A stretch of DNA of 64,000 bases from Anaerolineae bacterium (lineage in GTDB: Bacteria; Chloroflexota; Anaerolineae; Aggregatilineales; UBA2796), in NCBI GenBank assembly GCA_019637555.1, contig JAHBVK010000026.1, forward strand, positions 1-64,000. Direction: 5' to 3'. This document shows, one piece after another, positions 63,509 to 64,000 of the stretch. Every line of letters begins with the position of its first letter. Position 1 is the first letter of the stretch. The position numbers were made by a program, and so were the translations under genes. The notes beneath the pieces were generated by a model. That model was not told where the DNA came from and did not search any database. It saw only the letters and a list, made by a program, of their open reading frames with translations.

Positions 63509-63867
63509 TCAGGTAAGTCCAAGTTCTCTAGAGCATCGGCAAAGGCGCTGGATCCCGGACGTTCGGCATTGCAGCGCGGACAGCCAACGAACGGATCATC
63601 GATCCGTAGTTGATGTTTTTCGCAGTAGGCTTCCACAATCAAGCGCCGTCCCAAACCCAGAAAACCACTCTTAATGGTCAGCTTCAAGCGCATATCGGGG
63701 CTGGCGTTGGCGCGGACAATGTCGGGGACGCTGCACAGCGTACAATCAGCGGGACGCCATGGCGCAGACTCAGGATTGCGCGAGGCAAGCCGACATTCCT
63801 GAATATTGCGCCCCCGGTGAAAGTCAGCGTAATACTGGGGGCACTCTTTCCCGGCGGGCGTTTTCAT
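63505..63867 (-). CDS. Small cysteine-rich protein, probably zinc-binding
   Basis: This 120-residue protein was not recognised. It contains two cysteine pairs fit for zinc, DCTLCSV (about residue 41) and GCPRCNAERPG (about 94). There are further Cys-His positions at ECR near 24 and YCEKHQLR near 81. The N-terminal part reads CPQYYADFHRGRNIQECRL. Its stop overlaps the HAD-DinB start by four bases, so the two are co-translated. It starts 23 bases after the efp stop, so efp, this gene and the HAD-DinB gene may be one operon. Confidence 0.72.
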   Translation of the reverse strand: MKTPAGKECPQYYADFHRGRNIQECRLASRNPESAPWRPADCTLCSVPDIVRANASPDMRLKLTIKSGFLGLGRRLIVEAYCEKHQLRIDDPFVGCPRCNAERPGSSAFADALENLDLPE

Positions 63868-63889
63868 CGGTTCGACTCAACAGTGAACA

Positions 63890-64000
63890 CTAGACGCGGG
63901 TGATATAGCCGCCGTCGCGGGTATCCACGCGGATGGTATCGCCAACGTTGACGAACAGCGGCACGGTGACTTTGAGTCCCGTTTCGGTAGTCACTTTCTT
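63890..64000 (-). CDS. efp: Elongation factor P, C-terminal fragment
   Basis: The last 36 codons of a minus-strand gene run in from the right edge and stop at 63892-63890 (TAG). They include [19 protein letters not shown] and [14 protein letters not shown]. This is the characteristic C-terminal OB domain end of EF-P, which rescues ribosomes stalled at polyproline. Pro-rich proteins such as the LCP and NusA tails in this window would need it. The rest lies outside the window. Confidence 0.93.
   Translation of the reverse strand, partial: KKVTTETGLKVTVPLFVNVGDTIRVDTRDGGYITRV

Overview
The window looks like a contiguous piece of a Chloroflexota (Anaerolineae-like) chromosome. This is an inference from gene style: many exported proteins with bacterial SH3 or LysM repeats and Thr/Ala/Pro-rich linkers, soluble and membrane histidine kinases with tandem GAF domains, Ser/Thr kinase and PP2C signalling, a LytR-CpsA-Psr protein and no outer-membrane genes. 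Base composition is moderately GC-rich. A few genes are clearly more AT-rich (31089-31846, 37042-38103, 39842-40312, 60106-62190). No rRNA, tRNA, CRISPR array, transposase or integrase was seen.

Layout. 1-225 is the end of a B12-dependent diol/glycerol dehydratase small subunit. 0.3-10.8 kb holds signalling and envelope genes: a zinc-ribbon membrane protein, a PP2C phosphatase, a glycosyltransferase, an alpha/beta hydrolase-histidine kinase-dtd operon, an orphan MalK-like ATPase, two exported proteins and PspA. 10.8-11.1 kb is a tandem pair of palindrome-bearing repeats. 11.1-15.5 kb carries a flavoprotein, an AhpD-like protein, a MocR regulator and a LysR regulator that diverges from aconitase (acnA). 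18.5-27.4 kb holds an SH3 protein, a methyltransferase, a Bax-inhibitor-like membrane protein, a nucleotidyltransferase, a NarL-type regulator and a FecR-like exported protein next to a membrane Ser/Thr kinase. mfd follows (27.4-30.9 kb), then a frameshifted zinc-dependent phospholipase-C-like gene, fabF, ridA, an LCP protein and a polytopic membrane protein. 37-41 kb holds a beta-propeller protein, an SH3 protein, fmt and lexA.

The core block 42.4-49.5 kb (minus strand) is the conserved translation/transcription cluster nusA-ylxR-infB-rbfA-nrnA-truB. rimP is absent from its usual place, and the cluster is interrupted by a 370-bp nest of palindromic repeats between infB and rbfA. 49.7-59.4 kb has two stand-alone receiver proteins, a glycosyltransferase, an AAC(3)-like acetyltransferase, a NYN nuclease-like protein, a large PilJ/GAF/GAF/PAS histidine kinase, an acyltransferase and a ferredoxin-NADP reductase. 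59.6-64.0 kb has a GNAT enzyme, a probable horizontally acquired DUF262-DUF1524-DUF5655 (GmrSD-like) nuclease, a HAD-DinB fusion coupled to a small zinc protein, and the end of efp.

The most informative regulatory sites are a near-consensus lexA promoter with an SOS box in its spacer, and a perfect palindrome in the LysR/acnA divergent promoter at the position expected of a LysR recognition site. At least three families of short palindromic repeats are scattered between genes, and some copies appear to serve as terminators. I found no certain new multi-gene system. The best candidates for follow-up are the HAD-DinB/zinc-protein pair beside efp, the composite repeat family, and the FecR-like/Ser-Thr kinase pair.
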